64,000 nt of DNA from Xylocopa sonorina (Eukaryota > Arthropoda > Insecta > Hymenoptera > Apidae): assembly GCF_050948175.1 (NCBI RefSeq), contig NW_027490251.1:124001-188000 (forward strand), given 5' to 3'. Below are positions 13,490 through 28,379 of the stretch, piece by piece; positions within the stretch are counted from its first letter, which is position 1; every line of letters starts with the position of its first letter. Below the pieces are notes generated by a model, which did not search any database, was not told where the DNA came from, and worked only from the letters and a program-made list of their open reading frames with translations. The translations under genes and the position numbers were made by a program.

Positions 13490-16400
13490 ATGAGATGCGA
13501 TATCGCGTTCTAAGAAGCATTAGAACACTATTGCTACGATACGTAGACATCTGCAAACAATATTTCCTAGCAAGGAAGTGTCGCATTTACATTCTTGTGA
13601 AGTGAAATCGAGGTATACATGACACTTCGCAATGAGTATTACATCTTATCATGAAACATAGAAATGAGATGCGACATCTCGTTTTAAGAAGCATTAGAAC
13701 TCTATTGCTACGATACGTAGACATCTGCAAACGCTATTTCCTAGCATGTAAGTGTCACATTTACATTCTTTTGAAGTGATTACGAGGTATACATGACACT
13801 TTGCAATGAATATTTTATCTTATCATGGAACATAGAAGTGAGATGCGATATCGCGTTCTAAGAAGCATTAGAACTCTATTGCTACGATACGTAGACATCT
13901 GCAAACGCTATTTCCTAGCATGGAGGGGTCGCATTTACATTCTTTTGAAGTGAGTACGAGGTATACATAACACTCCATAATGAATATTATATCCTCTCAT
14001 GAAACATAGCAGTGAGATGCGATATCGCGTTTTAAGAAGGATTAGAACTCTATTGCTACGATACGTAGACATCTGCAAATGCTATTTCCTAGCATGGAAG
14101 TGTCGCATTTACATTCTTTTGAAGTGAATACGAGATATACATGACACTTCGCAATGAATATTATATCTTATCATGAAACATAGGAGTGAGGTGCTATATC
14201 GCGTTTTGAGAAGCATTAGAACTCTATTGCTAATATACGTAGACATCTGCAAACTCTATTTCCTAGCATGGACATGTCGAACTTACATTCCACTGAAGTG
14301 AAAACGGGGTATACATAACACTCTACAATGAATATTATATCTTATCGCGAAACATAGAAGTGAGATGCGATATCGCGATTTAAGAAGCGCTAGAACTCTA
14401 TTGCTACGATACGTAGACATCTGCAAAGGCTATTTCCTAGCATGGAAGGGTCGCATTTACATTCTTTTGAAGTTAATACGAGGTATACATGACACTTCGC
14501 AATGAATATTATATCTTATCATGAAACATAGCAGTGAGATGCGATATCGCGTTTTAAGAAGCATTAGAACTCTATTACTACGATGCGTAGACATCTGCAA
14601 ATGTTATTTCCTAGCAAGGAAGTGTCGCATTTACATTATTTTGAAGTGAATACGAGGTATACATAACATTCCACAATGAATATTATATCTTATTACGAAG
14701 CATAGAAATGAAATACGACTTCTCATTTTAAGAAGCATTAGAACTCTATTGCTACTATACGTAGACATCTGCAAACAATATTTCCTAGCCAGGAAGTGTC
14801 GCATTTACATTCATTTGAAGTGAATACGAGGTATACATGACACATCGCAATGAATATTATATGATATCATGAAACAGAAATGAGATGCGACATCGCGTTT
14901 TGAGAAGCCTTAGAACCCTATTGCTTCGATACGCAGACATCTGCAAACAATATTTCCTAGCATGGAAGTGTCGCATTTACATTCTCTTGAAGTGAGTACC
15001 AGGTATACATAACACTCCACAATGAATATTATATCTTATCACGAAACATAGCAGTGAGATGCGATATCGCGTTTTAAGAAGCATTAGAACTCCATTGCTA
15101 CAATACCTAGACATCTGCAAACAATATTTCCTAGCATGCAAGTGGCGCATTTACATTCTGTTGAAGTGAATACGAGGTATACATGACACTGCGCAATGAA
15201 TATTATGTCTTATCATGAAACATAGAAGTGAGATGCGACATCTCGTTTTAAGAAGTAATAGAAATCTATTCATTCGATACGTTGTCTGGAAACGCTATTT
15301 CCTATCACGTAAGTTTCGTATTTACATTCTTTTGAAGTGAATATGAGGTATACATGACACTCCATAATGAATATTATATCTTATCATGAATCATAGCAGT
15401 GAGATGCGACATCGCGTTTTGAGAAGCATTAGAACCCTATTGCTTCGATACGCAGACATCTGCAAACAATATTTCCTAGCAAGGAAGTGTCTTATTTGCA
15501 TTCTTTTTAAGTGAATACGAGGTATACATGACACTTCGCAATGAATATTATATCTTATCGTGAAACATAGAAGTGAGATGCGATATCGCGTTCTAAGAAG
15601 CATTAGAACTCTATTGCTACGATACGTAGACATCTGCAAACGCTATTTCCTAGCATGAAAGTGTCGCATTTACATTCTTTTAATTAGAATACGAGGTATA
15701 CACGACACTTCGCAATGAATATTATATCTTATCGTGAAGCATAGAAGTGAGATGCGATATCGCGTTTTAAGAAGCATTAGAACCCTATTGCTTCGATACG
15801 CAGACATCTGCAAACAATATTTCCTAGCAAGGAAGTGTCTTATTTGCATTCTTTTTAAGTGAATACGAGGTATACATGACACTTCGCAATGAATATTATA
15901 TCTTATCGTGAAACATAGAAGTGAGATGCGATATCGCGTTCTAAGAAGCATTAGAACTCTATTGCTACGATACCTAGACATCTGCAAACGCTATTTCCTA
16001 GCATGGAAGGGTCGCATTTACATTCTTTTGAAGTGAGTACGAGGTATACATGACACTTCGCAATGAATATTATATCTTATCATGAAACATAGGAATGAGG
16101 TGCTATATCGCGTTTTGAGAAGCTTTAGAACTCTATTGCTAATATACGTAGACATCTGCAAACTCTATTTCCTAGCATGGAAATTTCGCACTTACATTCC
16201 ACTGAAGTGAATACGAGGTATACATAACATTACACAATGAATATTATATCTTATTACGAAACCTAGAAATGAAATACGACATCTCGTTTTAAGAAGCATT
16301 AGTACTCTATTGCTGTGATACGTAGACGTCTGCAAATAATATTTCCTAGCAAGGAAGTGTCGCATTTACATTCTTTTGAAGTGAATACGAGGTATACATG

Positions 16401-19400
16401 ACACTTCGTAATGAATATTATATCTTATCATGAAACATAGTAGTGAGATGCGATATCGCGTCCTAAGAAGCATTATAACTCTATTGCTACGATACGTAGA
16501 CATCTGCAAACGCTATTTCCTAGCATGGAAGTGTCGCATTTACATTCTTTTGAAGTGAGTACGAGGTATGCATAACATTCCATAATGAATATTATATCTT
16601 CTCATGAAGCATAGCAGTGAGATGCGATATCGCGTTTTAGGAAGCATTAGAACTCTATTGCTGCGATACGTAGACATCTGCAAACGCTATTTCCTAGCAT
16701 GGAAGCGTCGCATTTACATTCTTTTGAAGTGAGTACGAGGTATACATAACACTCCATAATGAATATTATATCTTCTAATGAAACACAGCTGTGAGATGCG
16801 ATATCGCGTTTTAGGAAGCATTAGTACCCTATTGCTGTGATACGTAGACATCTGCAAACAATACTTCCTAGCAAGGAAGTGTCGCATTTACATTCTTGCG
16901 TAGTGAAATCGAGGTATACATGACACTTCGCAATGAATATTATATCTTTTCATGAAACATAGGAATGAGGTGCTATTTCGCGTTTTGAGAAGCACTAGAA
17001 CTCAATTGCTAATATACGTAGACATCTGCAAACTCTATTTCCTAGCATGGAAATTTCGCACTTGCATTCCACTGAAGTGAATACGAGGTATACATAACAT
17101 TACACAATGAATATTATATCTTATTACGAAACTTAGAAATGAAATACGACATCTCGTTTTAAGAAGCATTAGTACTCTATTGCTGTGATACGTAGCCATC
17201 TGCAAATAATATTTCATAGCAAGGAAGTGTCGCATTTACATTCTTGTGATGTGAAATCGAGGTATACATGACACTTCGCAATGAATATTATATCTTATCA
17301 TGAAACATAGAAGAGAGATGCGATATCGCGTTCTAAGAAGCATAAGAACCCTATTGCTACGATACGTAGACATCTGCAAACGTTACTTCCTAGCATGGAA
17401 GTGTCGCATTTACATTCTTTTGAAGTGAATACGAGGTATACATGACACTTCGCAATGAATACTATATCTTATCATGAAACACGGAAGAGGGATACGATAT
17501 CGCGTTTTAGGAAGCATTAGAACTCTACAGTTTCGATGTGGAGACATCTGTAAACGCAATTTCCTAGCAAGCAGTAGTCGCATTTACATTCTTTTGAAGT
17601 GAATACGATGTATACATGACACTTCGCAATGAATATTATATCTTATCATGAATCATAGAAGTGAGATGCGATATCGCGTCTTAAGAAGCATTAGAACCCT
17701 ATTGCCTCGATGGGGAGATATCTGCGAACGCTATTTCCTAGCATGGAAGTGTCGCATTTACATTCTTTTGAAGTGAATACTAAGTATACATGACACTTCG
17801 CAATGAATATTATATCTTATCATGAAACATAGATGTGAGATGCGATATCGCGTTCTAAGAAGCACTAGAATTCTATTGCTACAATACGTAGGCATCTGCA
17901 AACGCTATTTCCTAGCAAGGAATAGTCGCATTTACATTCTTCTGAAGTGAATACGAGGTAAACATGACACTTCGCAATGAATATTACATCTTATCACGAA
18001 ACATAGGAATGAGATGCGATATCGCGATTTAAGTAGCATTAAAACTCTATTGCTACAATACGTAGGCATCTGCAAACGCTATTTCCTAGCAAGCAATAGT
18101 CGCATTTACATTCTATTGAAGTGAGTACGAGGTATACATGACACTTCGCAATGAATATTATATCTTATCACCAAACATTTAAATGAGATGCGATATCGCG
18201 ATTTAAGTAGCATTAGAACTCTATTGCTACGATACGTAGACATCTGCAAACGCTATTTCCTAGGATGGAAGTGTCGCATTTACATTCAATTGAAGCGAAT
18301 ACGAGGTATGCATTACACTTCGCAATGGATATTTTATCATATCATTAAACATAGAAATGAGATGCGTCATCTCGTTTTAAGAAGTATTAGAACGCTATTC
18401 TTACGATACGTGGTCATCTGGAAACGCTATTTCCTAGCATGGAAGTGTCGCATTTACATTCCATTGAAGTGAATACGAGGTATGCATTACACTTCGCAAT
18501 GGATATTTTATCATATCACGAAACATAGAAATGAGATGCGACATCTCGTTTTAAGAAGTATTAGAACTCTATTCTTACGATACGTGGTCATCTGGAAACG
18601 CTATTTCCAAGCAAGGAAGTGTCGCATTTGCATTCTTTTGAAGTGAATACGAGGTATACATAACACTCCACAATGAATATTATATCTTATCACGAAACAT
18701 AGAAATGAAATGCGACATCTCGTTTTAAGTAGGATTAGAACTCTATTGCTACGATAAGTAGACATCTGCAAACGCCATTTCCTAGCATGCAAGTGTCGCA
18801 TTTACATTCTTTTGAAGTGAATAAGAGATATTCATGACACTTCGCAATGAATATTATATCTTACCATGAAACATGGAAGTGAGATGCGATATCGCCTTTT
18901 AAGAAGCATTAGAACTCTATTTTTACGATACGTGGACATCTGCAAACAATATTTCCTAGCAAGGAATTGTCGCATTTACATTCTTTTGAAGTGAATACGA
19001 GGTATACATAACACTCCACTATTAATATTATATCTTATCATGCAACATAGAAATGAGATGCGATATCGCGTTTTGAGAAGCATTAGAACTCTATTGCTAC
19101 GATACGTAGACATCTGCAAACGCTATTTAATAGCAAGGAAGTGTCGCATTTACATTCTTATGAAGTGGATGCGGGAAATACATAACACAGCACATTGAAT
19201 ATTATGCCTTATCACGATGCATAGAAGCGAAATGCGATATCGCGATTTAAGAAGCATTAGTACTCTATTGCAACGATACGTAGACATCTGCAAACGCTAT
19301 TTCCTTGCAAGCAGGCGTTGCATTTGCATTCGCTTGAAGTGAATACGAGGTATACATGACACATCGCGATGAATATTATATATTATCATGAAACATTGAA

Positions 19401-20698
19401 ATGTCATGCGATATCGCGTTTTAAGAAGCTTTAGAGCTCTATTGCTACGATACATAGACATCTGCACACGCTAAATCCTAGGAAGGAAGTGTGGCATTTA
19501 CATTCTTTCGATGTGAATACGAGGTATACATGACTCTTCGCAATGAATATTATATCTTATCATGAAACATAGGAACGAGATGCGATATCGCGTTTTAAAT
19601 AGCATTAGAACTCTATTGCTTCGGTACGTGGACATCTGCAAACTCTATTTCCTAGCAAGGAAGTGCCGCATTTACATTCGTTTGCATTGAATACGAGGTA
19701 TACATAACACTCCACAATGAATATTAGACCTTATCACGGAACTTAGAAATGAGATGCGATATCGCGATTTAAGAAGCATTAGAAACTTATTGCCTCGATA
19801 CGAAGACATCTGCAAACGCTATTTCATAGCAAGGAAGTGACGCACTTACATTCTTTTGAAATGAATACGGGGTATACAAAACAATCCACAATGAATGTTA
19901 TATCTTATCATGAAACATAGAACTGGGATGCGATATCGCGTTTTAAGAAGCGCTAGAACTCTATTGCTACGATACGTAGACATCTGCAGACGCTATTTCC
20001 TAGTAAGGAAGTGTCGCATTTACATTTATTTGAAGTGAGTACGAGGTATACATGACACTTCGCAATGAATATTTTATCCTATCATGAAACATAGAAATGA
20101 GATGCGGTATCCCGTTTTAAGAAGCATTAGAACTCTATTTCGACAATACGTAGACATCTGCAAACGCTATTTCCTAGCAAGGAAATGTCGCGTTTACATT
20201 CGTTTGAAGTGTATGCGAGGTATACATGACACTTCACAATGAATACTATAACTTATCATGGAACATAGAAATGAGGTGCGATATCGCGTTTTAAGAAGCA
20301 TTAGAACTCCATTGCTACGATACGTAGAAATCTGCAAACGCTATGACCTAGCAAGGAAGTAGCGCATTTATATTCTTTTGAAGTAAATACGAGGCATACA
20401 TGACACTTCGCAATGAATATTATATCTTATTACGAAACATAGAAATGAAATGCGACATCTCGTTTTAAGAAGCATTAGGACACTATTGCTACGATACGTA
20501 GACAGCTGCAAACGCTATTTCCTAGCAACCAATAGTCGCAGTTACATTCTTTTGAAGTGAATACATGGTGTACATGACACTTCGCAGTGAATATTATATC
20601 CTATCACGAACCATATAAATGAGATGCGATATCGCGATTTAAGTAGCATTAGAACACAATTGCTACGAAACGTAGACATCTGCAAACGCTATTTCCTA
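13490..20698 (+). repeat. Large segmental duplication within the satellite, copy 2
   Basis: This is the downstream copy of the 6,880-13,395 duplication. It is longer because 14,796-15,481 holds about four monomers absent from copy 1. Its first 600 bp (13,500-14,100) match 5,671-6,271 (shift 7,829) better than the collinear part of copy 1, shown by CACTTTGCAATGAATATTTT at 13,798 and 5,970. Copy 2 was therefore either built from a unit that started earlier or patched by gene conversion. Confidence 0.86.
14796..15481 (+). repeat. Four extra satellite monomers in duplication copy 2
   Basis: About 691 bp (four monomers minus 5 bp) interrupt the match between the two large copies. The shift is 6,612 bp before it and 7,303 bp after it. 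Both joins fall in GGAAGTGTC, the same monomer position, as expected for unequal exchange in register. Which copy is ancestral cannot be told from this window. Confidence 0.75.
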
Positions 20699-21179
20699 GC
20701 AGGCAATAGTCGCATTTACATTCTTCTGAAGTGAATACGAGGTATACATGACACTTCGCAATGAATATTACATCTTATCACGAAACATAGAAATTAGATG
20801 CGATAGCGCGATTTGAGTAGCATTAGAATTCTATTGCTACGTTGTGTAGGCATCTGCGAACGCTATTTCCTAGGATGGAAACGTCGCATTTACATTCTTT
20901 TGAATTGAAAACGAGGTATGCATGACATTTCGCAATGAATATTATATCTTATTACGAAACATAGAAATGAGATGCGATATCGCGATTTAAGTAGCATTAG
21001 AGCTCTATTGCTACGATACGTAGACATCTGCAAACGCTATTTCCTAGGATGGAAGTGTCGCATTTACATACTTTTGAAGTGAATTCGAGGTATAGATGAC
21101 ACTTCGGAATGAATATTATAACTTATCACGAAACATAGAAATGAGATGCGATATCGCGATCTAAGAAGCACTAGAAGTC

Positions 21180-22630
21180 TATTGCTACAATACGTAGGCA
21201 TCTGCAAACGCTATTTCCTAGCAAGGAATAGTCGCATTTACATTCTTCTGAAGTGAATACGAGGTGAACATGACACTTCGCAATGAATATTACATCTTAT
21301 CACGAAACATAGGAATGAGATGCGATATCGCGATTTAAGTAGCATTAGAACTCTATTGCTACAATACGTAGGCATCTGCAAACGCTATTTCCTAGCAAGC
21401 AATAGTCGCATTTACATTCTATTGAAGTGAGTACGAGGTATACATGACACTTCGCAATGAATATTATATCTTATCACCAAACATTTAAATGAGATGCGAT
21501 ATCGCGATTTAAGTAGCATTAGAACTCTATTGCTACGATACGTAGACATCTGCAAACGCTATTTCCTAGGATGGAAGTGTCGCATTTACATTCTTTTGAA
21601 GTGAATTCGAGGTATACATGACACTTCGGAATGAATATTATAACTTATCACGAAACATAGAAATGAGATGCGATATCGCGATCTAAGAAGCATTAGAACT
21701 CTATGGCCTCGATGCGGAGACATCTGCAACCTCTATTTCCTAGCAAGGAAATGTCGCACTTACATTCCATTGAAGTGAATACGAGGTATACATGACACTT
21801 CGCAATGAATATTATATCTTATCATGAAATATAGAAGTGAGATGCGATATCGCGTTCTAAGAACCATTAGAACACTATTGCTACGATACGTAGACACCTG
21901 CGAGCGCTATTTCCTAGCATGGATGTGTCGCATATACATTCAATTGAAGCGAATACGAGGTATGCATTACACTTCGCAATGGATATTTTATCATATCATT
22001 AAACATAGAAATGAGATGCGTCATCTCGTTTTAAGAAGTATTAGAACGCTATTCTTACGATACGTGGTCATCTGGAAACGCTATTTCCTAGCATGGAAGT
22101 GTCGCATTTACATTCCATTGAAGTGAATACGAGGTATGCATTACACTTCACAATGGATATTTTATTATATCATGAAACATAGAGATGAGATGCGACATCT
22201 CGTTTTAAGAAGTATTAGAACTCTATTCTTACGATACGTGGTCATCTGGAAACGCTATTTCCTAGCAGGGAAGTGTCGCATTTGCATTCTTTTGAAGTGA
22301 ATACGAGGTATACATAACACTCCACAATGAATATTATATCTTATCACGAAACATAGAAATGAAATGCGACATCTCGTTTTAAGTAGGATTAGAACTCCAT
22401 TGCTACGATACGTAGAAATCTGCAAACGCTATGACCTAGCAAGGAAGTAGCGCATTTATATTCTTTTGAAGTAAATACGAGGCATACATGACACTTCGCA
22501 GTGAATATTATATCTTATTACGAAACATAGAAATGAAATGCGACATCTCGTTTTAAGTAGCATTAGAACTCTATTGCTACGATACGTAGACATCTGCAAA
22601 CGCTATTTCCTAGCAAGCAATAGTCGCATT
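21180..22630 (+). repeat. Third, rearranged partial copy of the large duplication
   Basis: Pieces of copy 2 recur here with different, exact multiples of the monomer. The variant ATCACCAAACATTTAAATG at 18,168 recurs at 21,474 (3,306 bp, 19 monomers). The stretch ending at 18,472 recurs ending at 22,126 (3,654 bp, 21 monomers). The marker CTATGACCTAGC at 20,341 recurs at 22,429 (2,088 bp, 12 monomers). The jump between shifts inside 1.4 kb shows stacked in-register exchanges. Confidence 0.75.
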
Positions 22631-25600
22631 TACATTCTCTTGAAGTGAATACGAGGTATACATGACACTTCGCTATGCATATTATATCTTATCATGGAAC
22701 ATAGAAGAGGGATGCAATATCGCGTTTTAAGAAGCATTAGAACTCTATGGCCTCGGTGCGGAGACATCTGGAAACGCTATTTCCTAGCATGGAAATGTCG
22801 CACTTAAGTTCATTTGAAGTGCATACTAGATATACATGACACTTCGCAATGGATACCATATCTTATCACGAAACATAGAAATGAAATGCTATATCGCGTT
22901 AGGAAGCGTCAGAACTCTATTGCTACGATACGCAGATATCTGCAAACGCTATTTCCTGGGCTGGAAACGTCGCATTTACATACTTTTGAAGTGAGTACGA
23001 GGTATACATGACACTTCGCAATGAATATTACATCTTATCACGAAACATAGAAATGAGATGCGCTTTCGCGATTTAAGTAGCATTAGAATTCTATTGCTAC
23101 GATATGTAGGCATCTGCAAACGCTATTTCCCAGCAAGCAATAGTCGCATTCACATTCTTTTGAAGTGAATACGAGGTATGCATGACACTTCGCATTGAAT
23201 ATTATATCTTATCACGAAACATAGAAATGGGATGCGATATCGCGATTTAAGTAGCATTAGAACACTATTGCTACGGTACGTAGACATCTGAATACGCTAT
23301 TTCCTAGCAAGGAAATGTCGCATTTACATTCGTTTGGAGTGAATACGAGGTATACATGGCGCGTCGCAATCAATATTATACCTTATCACGAAACATAGAA
23401 ATGAAATGCGACATCTCGTTTTAAGAAGCTTTAGGACTCTATTGCTACGATACGTAGACATCTGCGAACGCTATTTCCTAGGATGGAAACGTCGCATTTA
23501 CATTCTTTTGAAGAGAATACGAGGCATTCATGACACTTCGCAATGAACATTATAACTTATCACGAAACATAGAAATGAGACGCGATATCGCGATCTAAGA
23601 AGCACTAGAATTCTATTGCTAAGATACGTAGACATCTGCACACGCCATTTCCTAGCAAGCAATAGTCGCATTTACATTCTTTTGAAGTGAATACGAGGTA
23701 TACATGACACTTCGCAATGAACATTATATATTATCGTGTAACATAGAAGCTAGATGCGGTATTGCGTATTAAGAAGCATTAGAACCCTATTGCCTCGATG
23801 CGGAGATATCTGCAAACGCTATTTCCTAGCATGGAAGTGTCGCATTTACATTCTTTTGAAGTGAATTCGAGGTATACATGACACTCCTGAATGAATATTA
23901 TAACTTATCGCGAAACATAGAAATGAGGTGCGATATCGCGATCTAAGAAGCATTAGACTTCTATTGCTACGATATGTAGGCATCTGCAAACGCTATTTCC
24001 TAGCAAGGAATAGTCGCATTTACATTCTTTTGAAGTGAATACGAGGGACACATGACACTTCGCAATGAATATTATATCTTATGACGAAATATAGAAATGA
24101 GATGCGATATCGCGATTTAAGTAGCATTAGAAATCTATTGCTACGATACGTAGACATCTGAATACGCTATTTCCTAGCAAGGGAGTGTCGCATTTACATT
24201 CGTTTGGAGTGAATACGAGGTATACGTGACACTTCGCAATGAATATCATATCTTATCATGAAGCATAGGAATGAGGTGCGATATCATGTTTTGAGAAGCA
24301 TTAAAACTCCATTGCAACGATACGTAGACATCTGCAAACGCTATTTCCTATAAAGGAATAGTCGCATTTACATTCTTTTGATGTGAATACGAGGTATACA
24401 TGACACTTCGCAATGAATATTATATCTTATCATGTGACATAGAAGTGAGATGCGATATCGCGTTTTAAGAAGCATTAGAACTCTATTGCCTCGATGCGTA
24501 GACATCTGCAGACGCTATTTTCTAGCAAGGAAGTGTCGCATTTACATTCGTCTGGAGTGCATAGGAGGTACACATGGCACTTCTCAATGAATATTATATC
24601 TTATCATGAAACATGGAAATGAAATGCGACATCTCGTTTTTAGAAGCATTAGGACTCTATTGCTACGATACGTAGACATCTGCGAACGCTATTTCCTAGG
24701 ATGGAAACGTCGCATTTACATTCTTTTGAAGTGAATACGAGGTATACATGACACTTCGCAATGAACATTATATCTTATCATGTAACATAAAAGTGAGATG
24801 CGATATCGCGTTTTAAGAAGCATTAGAACCCTATTGCCTCGATGCGGAGATATCTGCAAAGGCTATTTCCTAGCATGGATATGTCGGATTTAGATTCTTT
24901 AGAAGTGAATTCGAGGTACACATGACACTTCGGAATGAATATTATAGCTTATCACGAAACATGGAAATGAGATGGGATATCGCGATATAAGAAGCATCAA
25001 ATCTCTATTGCTACGATACGTAGGCATCTGCAAACGCTATTTCCTAGCAAGGAGTAGTCGCATTTATATTCTTTTGAAGTGAATACGAGGTATACATGAC
25101 ACTTCGCGATGAATATTATATCTTATCATGAAACATAGAAGAGAGATGAGATATCGCGTTTTAAGAAGCATTAGAGCTCTATGGCATCGATGCGGAGACA
25201 TCAGCAAACACTACTTCCTAGCATGGAAGTGTCGCACTTACATTCTTTTGAAGTGAATACGAGGCATACATGACACTTCGCGATGAATATTATATCTTAT
25301 CACGAAACATATAAATGAGATGCGATATCGCGATTTAAGTAGCATTAGAACTCTATTGCTACGTTACGTAGACATCTGAATACTCTATTTCCTAGCAAGG
25401 AAGTGTCGCATTTACATTCGTTTGGAGTGAATACGTGGTATACATTACATTTCGCAATGAATATTATATCTTATCACGTAACATAGAAATGAAATGCGAC
25501 ATCTCGTTTTAAGAAGCATTAGGAATCTGTTTGCTACGATAAGTAGACATCTGCAAACGATGTTCCCAAGGATGGAAACGTCGCATTTACATTCTTTTGA

Positions 25601-26979
25601 AGTGAATACGAGGTGTACATGACACTTCGCAGTGAATATTATATCTTATCACGAAACATATAAATGAGATGCGATATCGCGATTTAAGTAGCACTAGAAC
25701 TCTATTGTAACGATATGTGGACATCTGCAAACGCTATTTCCTAGCAAGGAATAGTCGCATTTACATTCTTTTGAAGTGAATACGAGGGACACATGACACT
25801 TCGCAATGAATATTATATCTTATCACGAAATATAGAAATGAGATGCGATATCGCGATTTAAGTAGCATTAGAAATCTATTGCTACGATACGTAGACATCT
25901 GAATACGCAATTTCCTAGCAAGGGAGTGTCGCATTTACATTCGTTTGGAGTGAATACGAGGTATACATGACACTTCGCAATGAATATTATATCTTATCAT
26001 GAAGCATAGGAATGATGTGCGGTATCATGTTTTGAGAAGCATTAAAACTCCATTGCAACGATACGTAGACATCTGCAAACGCTATTTCCTAGCAAGGAAT
26101 AGTCGCATTTACATACCTTTGAAGTGAATACAAGGTATACATGACCATTCGCAATGAATATTATATCTTATCATGAAACACGGAAGAGGGATGCGATATC
26201 GCGTTTTAAGAAGCATTAGAACTCTACGGTCTCAATGCGGAGACATCTGCAAACGCTATTTCCTAGCAAGCAGTACTCGCATTTACATTCTTTTTAAGTG
26301 AATGCGAGGTATACATGACACTTCGCAATGAATATTATATCTTATCATGAAACACCGAAGAGGGATGCGATATCGCAATTTAAGTAGCATTAGAACCCTT
26401 TTGCTACGATACGTAGACATCTGAGAACGCTATTTCCTAGCAAGGAAGTGTCGCACTCACATTCGTTTGGAGGGAATACGAGGTATACATGACACTTCGC
26501 AATGAATATTATATCTTATCATGAAACATAGGAATGAGGTGCTATATCGCGTTTTAAGAAGCATTAGAACTCTATTGCTTCGATACTTGGACATTTGCAA
26601 ACGCTATTTCCTTGCAAGGAAGTGTCGCATTTACATTCATTTGAAGTGTGTCCGAGGTATACATAACAATTCCCAATGAATATCATATGTTATCATGAAA
26701 CATAGAAATGAGATAGGATATCTCGTTTTAGGAAGCATTATAACTCTATTGCTACGATACGTAGACTTCTGCAGATGCTATTTCCTAGCAAGGAGTTGGC
26801 GCATTTACATTCATTTGAAGTGAATACGAGGTATACATGACACATCGGAATGGATATTATATCTTATCATGAAACATAGAAATGAGATGCGATATCGTGT
26901 TTTAAGAAGTCTTAGAACTCTACTGCTACGATACGTAGACATCTGCAGAAGCTATTTCCTAGCAAGGAAGTGTCGCATT

Positions 26980-27600
26980 TACATTCTTTTGAAGTGAATA
27001 CGAGGTGTACATGACAATCCGCAATGAATATTATATATTATCAGGAAACTTAGAAATGAGATGCGATATCGCGCTTTGAGAAGCATTAGAACACTATTGC
27101 TATGATACGTAGACATCTGCAATCGCTATTTCCTAGCAACCAATAGTCGCATTTACATTCTTTTGAAGTGAATTCTAGGTTTACATGACACTTCGGAATG
27201 AATATTATAACATATCACGAAACATAGAAATGGTATGCGATATCGCGATCTAAGAAGCATTAGAACTCTATTGCTACGATACGTAGGAATCTGCATTCGC
27301 TATGCCCTAGCAAGGAATAGTCGCATTTACATTCTTTTGACGTGAATACGAGGTATACATGACACTTCGCAATGATTATTATATCTTATAATGAAACATA
27401 GAATTGAGATTGGATATCGCGTTTTAAGAAGCATTAGAACTCTATTGCCTCGACGCGTAGACATCTGCAGACGCTATTTCCTAGCATGGAAGTGTCGCAC
27501 TTACATTCTTTTGAAGTGAATACGTGGTATACATGACACTTCGCAATGAATATTATATCTTATCACGAAACATATAAATGAGATGCGATATCGCGATTTA
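26980..27600 (+). repeat. Satellite sub-family shared with the right-hand array
   Basis: This run of monomers carries ATGACAATCCGC, ATCAGGAAACTTAG, CTATGATACGTAG and the CAACCAATAGTCGC variant in an order also found at about 62,990-63,200 in block E. The two arrays lie on either side of the inverted centre and both read forward. The shared order means that blocks A and E exchanged sequence or were once continuous. Confidence 0.6.
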
Positions 27601-28379
27601 AGTAGCATTAGAACACTACTGCTACGATACGTAGACATCTGCAAACGCTGTTTCCTAGCAAGCAATAGTCGCATTTACATTCTTTTGAAATGAATACGAG
27701 GCATACATGTCACTTCGCAATGAATATTATACCTTATCATGAAACATGGAAGAGAGATGCGATATCGCGTTTTAAGAAGCATTAGAGCTCTGTGGCCTCG
27801 AAGCGGAGACATCTGCAAACGCTATTTCCAAGCATGGAAGTGTCGCACTTACATTCTTTTGAAGTGAATACGAGGTATACATGATACTTCGCAATGAATA
27901 TTATATCTTATCACGAAACATATAAATGAGATGCGATATCGCGATTTAAGTAGCATTAGAACTCTATTGCTACGATACGTAGACATCTGCAAACGCTATT
28001 TCCTAGCAAGCAATAGTAGCATTTACATTCTTTTGAAATGAATACGAGGTATACATGACACTTCGCTATGAATATTATATCTTATATCTTATCGAAACAT
28101 ATATATGAGTTGCGATATCGCGATTTAAGTAGCATTAGAACTCTATTGCTACGATTCGTAGATATCTGGAGACTCTATTTCCTAGCACGGAAGTGTCGCA
28201 TTTACATTCATTTGAAGTGTAGACGAGGAATACATAACACCTCGCAATGAATATTATATCTTATCATGAGACATAGAGATGAGGTGCGATATCGCGTTTT
28301 AAGGAGAATTAGAAATCTATAGCTTCAATACAGAGATATCTGGGGACGTAATTTCCTAGAAAGGAAGTGTCGCATTTTG

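Larger units (their letters stand above)
1..28378 (+). repeat. 174-bp satellite array, block A (forward strand)
   Basis: This is a continuous head-to-tail tandem array of about 163 monomers with a modal period of 174 bp; for example the same monomer phase recurs at 5,227 and 5,401. I define the monomer from GAAGTGTCGCATTTAC through GCGATATCGC to CTATTTCCTAGCAAG. All monomers in this block read in the same direction. Neighbouring monomers usually differ at several percent or more of positions, while particular variants recur at multiples of 174, so the array is organised in higher-order repeats. Every open frame in the block is a by-product of the period being 58 codons. A monomer of this length suits one nucleosome plus linker and is typical of centromeric or pericentromeric satellites, but the location is inference. 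No transposon interrupts the array before 28,379. Confidence 0.97.

Noticed and set aside
1..28378. CRISPR-like regular repeats
   Set aside because: The repeat unit is a full 174-bp diverged monomer with no unique spacers, and the DNA is eukaryotic.
1..28378. A CENP-B box in the monomer
   Set aside because: CTTCGCAATGAAT shares only the TTCG start with the box; the conserved CGGG half is absent.
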